64,000 bases of DNA from Sungkyunkwania multivorans (GTDB taxonomy: Bacteria; Bacteroidota; Bacteroidia; Flavobacteriales; Flavobacteriaceae): NCBI RefSeq assembly GCF_042675645.1, contig NZ_JBHTJH010000017.1:868001-932000 (forward strand), in the 5' to 3' direction. The notes under the pieces were generated by a model. The model saw only the letters and a list, made by a program, of their open reading frames with translations. It made no database searches and had not been told where the DNA came from. Position numbers and translations under genes: made by a program. Shown here piece after piece: positions 60,342 through 64,000 of the stretch; within the stretch, counting starts at the first letter, position 1; each line of letters starts with the position of its first letter.

Positions 60342-61016
60342 ATGAAGAAAAAAATAGTTCTTATTTCGCTTTTCATACTTCCTGTGGTCATCTATCTTTT
60401 TTTTGCCTCGGGGATCTATCATTTTGGAGAGCTACCCGTGCTGACTGAGAAGGTGGGAGATTTAGAGGCTTTTTCCACAGAAGATGGTCAAAAGGTCAAA
60501 TTGGATGAAAAGATCACGGTACTGGGATTTTTAGGAAATGATTTCAGTACGAAAAAATCGTCGGTCTATAACCTTCACGAGGAGATCTATAAAGGGAATT
60601 ATGATTACGACACCAATTTTCAAATGGTGATGGTCCTTCCAAAAGATACGGAGTCTCAAGTTGCCGACCTAAAATTGGAACTCAGTAGATATGCCAAGAT
60701 AGATAAGTGGCGATTTGTCTATGGCGATGATTTTGAAATAAAGGAGCTCTTTCAAAGCTTGCAGACGCCGTTCTCCCTAAACAGTGACCTAGGAAGCGAC
60801 TATGTGTTTATCATCGACAAAAAATCATCGCTTAGAGGAAGATTGCCAGACGAGGAAAATGATAAGATATATGGCTATAATGCAAATTTGGTCAGCGAAT
60901 TGCACAATCTTATGGATGACGATGTTAAGGTTGTTCTGGCAGAGTATAACTTAGCGTTGAAAAAAAATTATAAGGTGAGCAGAAGAGATTCGTTCTTAAA
61001 GCAAAAGAAAAAATAA
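60342..61016 (+). CDS. Exported protein beside SCO1, possible thioredoxin-like
   Basis: A 224-aa protein from the ATG at 60342 (MKKKIVLISLFILPVVIYLFF anchor). After the anchor come segments like LTEKVGDLEAFSTEDGQKVKLDEKITVLGFLG and VYGDDFEIKELFQSLQTPFS..DYVFIIDKKSSLRGRLPD, whose order looks like a SCO-type thioredoxin fold without the Cys motif. The gene begins the row SCO1, DUF420 and a CxxC mini-protein (9 bp before SCO1). A helper for cytochrome oxidase copper insertion is suggested by position. Confidence 0.6.
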   Translation: MKKKIVLISLFILPVVIYLFFASGIYHFGELPVLTEKVGDLEAFSTEDGQKVKLDEKITVLGFLGNDFSTKKSSVYNLHEEIYKGNYDYDTNFQMVMVLPKDTESQVADLKLELSRYAKIDKWRFVYGDDFEIKELFQSLQTPFSLNSDLGSDYVFIIDKKSSLRGRLPDEENDKIYGYNANLVSELHNLMDDDVKVVLAEYNLALKKNYKVSRRDSFLKQKKK

Positions 61017-61025
61017 CGACCTCGC

Positions 61026-61736
61026 ATGAAGAATAAATCATATATCGGAATTTCGTTCATTATACTTGTCTTTGGCATCATTTTCATCCCAAAGATCGTG
61101 GATCGTATAAAGCGCGGAGACGTCACGGATCTTAAAGATAGAAGTAGTGCGGTTTCAGAAAACACATTGGCTTATATCACATCAGCCATGGGCGAAAAGG
61201 TCAAGGTCCCCGATTTCATCTTCACAAATCAAGATAGCCTGCCGATCACCAATGAAGATTATTTGGGAAAGGTGTATGTCTTAGAGTTTTTCTTTACAAA
61301 ATGTCCCACCATCTGTCCTATTATGAATCAGAAGATGAAAGAGCTGGATGATCTCTTCGGGGATAAGGCCGATTTTGGGATCGTATCCATTACCATAGAT
61401 CCTGCGAATGATACGCCTCTAAAATTAAAAGAACACGCAGAGCTCTACGATCCCCAATCAAAAAACTGGAATTTTTTAACTGGCAAGAAAGAGACCATTT
61501 ATGACCTTGCTAACAATGGCTTTAAAATGTACGCAGGACAGGGAAGCGAGGAAGCCGGAGGGTTTGAGCACTCCGGACTTTTTGCATTGATCGACAAGGA
61601 GGGTTATATACGAAGCCGAAAGGATCAATATGGAAATCCTATCACTTACTACAGAGCAATTGAGGATAGTGAATATGGGCTTGAGAACCAGATCGAAGAA
61701 TTGAAAGAAGATATAAAGTTATTGCTATCTGAATAA
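61026..61736 (+). CDS. SCO1/SenC family copper chaperone
   Basis: A 236-aa membrane-anchored protein (TM about 7-25). SCO motif TKCPTICP has Cys93 and Cys97; the copper-ligand His182 is in GFEHSGLFALID. SCO proteins deliver copper to the CuA site of cytochrome c oxidase or act as thiol reductases. It starts 9 bp after the upstream gene and ends one base before the DUF420 gene. Confidence 0.9.
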   Translation: MKNKSYIGISFIILVFGIIFIPKIVDRIKRGDVTDLKDRSSAVSENTLAYITSAMGEKVKVPDFIFTNQDSLPITNEDYLGKVYVLEFFFTKCPTICPIMNQKMKELDDLFGDKADFGIVSITIDPANDTPLKLKEHAELYDPQSKNWNFLTGKKETIYDLANNGFKMYAGQGSEEAGGFEHSGLFALIDKEGYIRSRKDQYGNPITYYRAIEDSEYGLENQIEELKEDIKLLLSE

Positions 61737-61737
61737 T

Positions 61738-62286
61738 ATGAGCAGAATACAAGCTACTGAAGAAGAAAAGAAATATAAGAAATGGATCATCATATTGTCC
61801 ATTCTAATCCCTTTGGTGGTGGTGGCACTATTTGGGGTAAATCTAAGAAGATTGGGTTATGATGTGGAGCCATTGCGGTTCTTGCCCCCTATCTATGCAA
61901 CCATAAATGGTATAACAGCCATCTTGCTTATGGTCGCTGTCTGGGCGATCAAAAATGGAAGAAGAAAATTGCACGAAGTTTTAATGAAAACGGCCATCGG
62001 GTGTTCTGTGCTTTTTCTGGTGATGTATGTAGCTTATCACATGACCTCGGATGCCACGGCTTTTGGAGGAGAAGGTATTGTGCGGTATATTTATTATTTT
62101 ATATTGGTAACGCATATATTGTTATCTATAGGAATCATACCTTTGGTGCTCATCACCTATGTACGAGCGATTGCGAAGAGCTTTTCACGGCATCGACAGA
62201 TCGCTAGGATCACTTTTCCGATTTGGTTATATGTCGCCATCACAGGAGTGATCGTTTATTTGATGATATCTCCGTATTATACCTGA
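61738..62286 (+). CDS. DUF420 membrane protein
   Basis: A 182-aa protein with about five TM helices: one at 16-36, then a DUF420 core INGITAILLMVAVWAIKNGRRKLHEVLMKTAI, LFLVMYVAYHMTSDATAFGGEG and YYFILVTHILLSIGIIPLV. DUF420 proteins lie beside cytochrome oxidase assembly genes (CtaM-like); the conserved His residues may bind haem or copper. Tight spacing with SCO1. Confidence 0.85.
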   Translation: MSRIQATEEEKKYKKWIIILSILIPLVVVALFGVNLRRLGYDVEPLRFLPPIYATINGITAILLMVAVWAIKNGRRKLHEVLMKTAIGCSVLFLVMYVAYHMTSDATAFGGEGIVRYIYYFILVTHILLSIGIIPLVLITYVRAIAKSFSRHRQIARITFPIWLYVAITGVIVYLMISPYYT

Positions 62287-62293
62287 TAATTAG

Positions 62294-62518
62294 ATGAAAA
62301 AAGCATTGGTCATATTGGTTCTTTTGGTTTTGCTTCCGCAGTTGATGGACGCTCAGTGCGCTATGTGCAGAGCAGTACTAGAAAGTGAAGGTAGTCAAGA
62401 GACCGCTAAGGGCATCAATAACGGAATCGTCTACCTTATGGCTATTCCTTATGTGCTGATAGGTGCATTGGGTTATTACATTTATCGTTGGTTGAAAAAA
62501 GAGAGACAGATCGAGTAG
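62294..62518 (+). CDS. Small CxxC membrane protein
   Basis: A 74-aa protein with a signal peptide (MKKALVILVLLVLLPQLMDAQ), then CAMCRAVLES with a CxxC, and a C-terminal TM helix (YLMAIPYVLIGALGYYIYRWL). The family is not named; small proteins of this form follow SCO1/DUF420 in Bacteroidetes. It could be a thiol or copper helper in oxidase assembly. 7 bp after the DUF420 gene. Confidence 0.7.
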   Translation: MKKALVILVLLVLLPQLMDAQCAMCRAVLESEGSQETAKGINNGIVYLMAIPYVLIGALGYYIYRWLKKERQIE

Positions 62519-62702
62519 TCAACGCCCTCCCAAATTCTTATTTTAACATTATCTTCACATTTTACCTGTAACAAATCCTACACAGATAAGTCTTATGTTG
62601 TGTTGCCTTATGCTTTTTAGTAGTATAAGTCTTAACAAATCATTAATACTGAAGGTGCAATGTATTGATTAACATTGTAGCTGCTAATCAACCATCAACA
62701 AC

Positions 62703-63407
62703 ATGATCGAAATTAAAGATCTTCATAAATCCTATAGGATGGGAGCAAATTCCCTTCATGTCCTTAAAGGAATCAATCTAAATGTAAAGGCAGGGGAGCT
62801 AGTTGCCATTATGGGTTCTTCAGGTTCCGGAAAATCTACATTACTTAATATCATAGGGATGTTAGACGTTGCTGATAGCGGCAGCTATGTCTTGGATGGT
62901 GTTCCAATAAAGAATTTAAACGAGAAAAAGGCTGCACAGTATAGGAACAAGTTCTTAGGGTTTATATTTCAGTCCTTTAACCTTATCAATTATAAAACTG
63001 CTGTAGAGAATGTATCCCTACCCCTTTATTATCAGGGAATGAAGCGCAAAGCACGTATTGAGAAGTCGATGAAGTATCTAGAAAGTGTCGGCCTTAAAGA
63101 ATGGGCGACCCACTTACCTAGTGAACTTTCGGGTGGACAAAAGCAACGTGTAGCCGTTGCGCGGGCAATGGTTGGAGAACCTAAGGTTTTGTTAGCAGAT
63201 GAGCTTACTGGGGCGTTGGATACAAAAACCTCATACGAGGTGATGGATCTTATTCAGAAAATAAACGATGAAGGTAACACGATTCTGGTGGTGACTCATG
63301 AGCCCGATATTGCTGATATGTGCAAGCGTATCGTGCATTTAAAAGATGGGGTCATTGTAGAAGATAAGATGGTGGAACAAATAAGAGCGCAACAATATGT
63401 TCAGTAG
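62703..63407 (+). CDS. ABC transporter ATP-binding protein (MacB/LolD-like)
   Basis: A 234-aa ATPase: Walker A GSSGSGKST, LNIIGMLD, signature LSGGQKQRVAVARAM, Walker B LLADELTGALD and the His switch THEP. This is the MacB/LolD/FtsE-type subgroup that powers permeases with MacB-like periplasmic domains. It overlaps the permease gene by 11 bp. The upstream 184 bp show no confident promoter box. Confidence 0.92.
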   Translation: MIEIKDLHKSYRMGANSLHVLKGINLNVKAGELVAIMGSSGSGKSTLLNIIGMLDVADSGSYVLDGVPIKNLNEKKAAQYRNKFLGFIFQSFNLINYKTAVENVSLPLYYQGMKRKARIEKSMKYLESVGLKEWATHLPSELSGGQKQRVAVARAMVGEPKVLLADELTGALDTKTSYEVMDLIQKINDEGNTILVVTHEPDIADMCKRIVHLKDGVIVEDKMVEQIRAQQYVQ

Positions 63408-64000
63408 AGATCGTTGGCAAGAGATATTTCAGTCGATAGGGAAGAACAAGCTTCGAACCTTCCTGTCTGGGTTCACCATTACCTTGGGAATACTGATATT
63501 TACCATTCTTTTCGGTTTTGGGAATGGGTTAAAGAATACTTTCCAAGAATTCTTTGTCGATGATGCTACGAATACCATTTGGTTATTTCCAGGACGCACG
63601 TCAAAACCCTATAAAGGGTTTGCGACCAACCGAAGAATAGAATTCAGAAATGACGATGTATCGGACATTAAGGAGGATTTTACCATGTATCTAGATTATA
63701 TCAGTCCAAGAATATCTAGAGGCGGAATGGCTAAATACAAAGGAGAATCTAACACCTATACCACAAGAGCGGTATCCCCAGCCTACCAATTTTGCGAGAA
63801 GACCATTATCATGAAAGGGCGCTACCTGAATGAGAACGATATTAAAGAGAAAGCAAAACATATTGTAATAGGCAGACTCGTAGAACAAGATCTATTTGGG
63901 AAGGAAAACGCGCTTGGAAAATTCTTAGATATAGATGGCATTGTCTATAAGGTCATAGGGGTGTTTCAAGATGATGGTGGTGACAATGAGGAACGTCTGA
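63397..64000 (+). CDS. MacB-like ABC transporter permease, 3' part cut off by window edge
   Basis: The start ATG at 63397 reads MFSRDRWQEIFQSIGKNKLRTFLSGFTITLGILIFTILFGFGNGLKN: a cytoplasmic helix and the first TM helix of a MacB/FtsX permease, then the start of the periplasmic core domain (IVIGRLVEQDLFGKENALGKFLDIDG). The frame is open to the window end. It probably exports a substrate with the ATPase; substrate unknown. Confidence 0.85.
   Translation, partial: MFSRDRWQEIFQSIGKNKLRTFLSGFTITLGILIFTILFGFGNGLKNTFQEFFVDDATNTIWLFPGRTSKPYKGFATNRRIEFRNDDVSDIKEDFTMYLDYISPRISRGGMAKYKGESNTYTTRAVSPAYQFCEKTIIMKGRYLNENDIKEKAKHIVIGRLVEQDLFGKENALGKFLDIDGIVYKVIGVFQDDGGDNEERL

Overview
The window reads as chromosomal DNA of a marine-type Flavobacteriaceae (Bacteroidetes). 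Reasons: AT-leaning DNA, almost no Shine-Dalgarno sequences, several matches to the Bacteroidetes -7 promoter box TAnnTTTG, two secreted proteins with type IX secretion (T9SS) C-terminal sorting domains, and family content typical of this group (GSCFA, DUF547, DUF4230, DUF5522, the long form of urocanase, Mpo1-like proteins, and a CzcA fused to a TolC-like protein). No phage, insertion sequence, rRNA or CRISPR was seen. One initiator tRNA is present.

Layout. 1-1754 (minus): a truncated family-2 glycosyltransferase of the arsenosugar-associated type and a DUF547 lipoprotein. 1887-6898 (plus): a TetR regulator behind a 26-bp perfect palindrome, then an Mpo1-like dioxygenase, a MEST-like alpha/beta hydrolase, a GMC oxidoreductase and an Old Yellow Enzyme, probably one catabolic operon. 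7007-12221 (minus): the core arsenosugar cluster (ArsM, purine nucleoside phosphorylase, a DM13/T9SS protein, a TIGR04282-type transferase, a periplasmic rhodanese, the radical-SAM protein ArsS and an AhpD-like protein). 12447-14985 (plus): a NagD-like phosphatase, XdhC and a MocA-like nucleotidyltransferase. 15000-19927 (minus): an S41 protease-like lipoprotein and the two subunits of a Tat-exported molybdenum hydroxylase, which XdhC and MocA probably mature. 20060-26037 (minus): a Czc-type metal efflux system and a His-rich exported protein. 26038-28390: repeats, a T9SS protein, the tRNA and a tRNA remnant.

28390-48753 is mostly housekeeping: an amino-acid symporter, era, der, a MerR/LemA/TPM membrane cluster, CapA and M23 proteins, alaS, GSCFA, phenylalanine hydroxylase, a thermonuclease-like protein, urocanase and DUF5522. 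48845-56712 holds the most striking locus: a giant collagen-like secreted protein with more than 30 near-identical modules (interrupted by four 10-N assembly gaps) and a small secreted partner; both end in C1q/TNF-like beta-rich domains. 56764-62518 (mostly plus) holds a PLP desulfhydrase/deaminase-family gene, a LysM glucosaminidase, hemL and a SCO1/DUF420 cytochrome-oxidase accessory cluster. The window ends in a MacB-like ABC ATPase and a truncated permease.

The main surprises are a palindromic repeat inserted in frame in the glycosyltransferase gene and related to a 168-bp tandem intergenic repeat, an internal signal-peptide-like segment in the CzcA-TolC fusion, an apparent CTG start for the GSCFA gene, a rhodanese without its catalytic cysteine, and the collagen-like fibre locus. 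Family assignments come from recognising motifs by eye; no database search was run.
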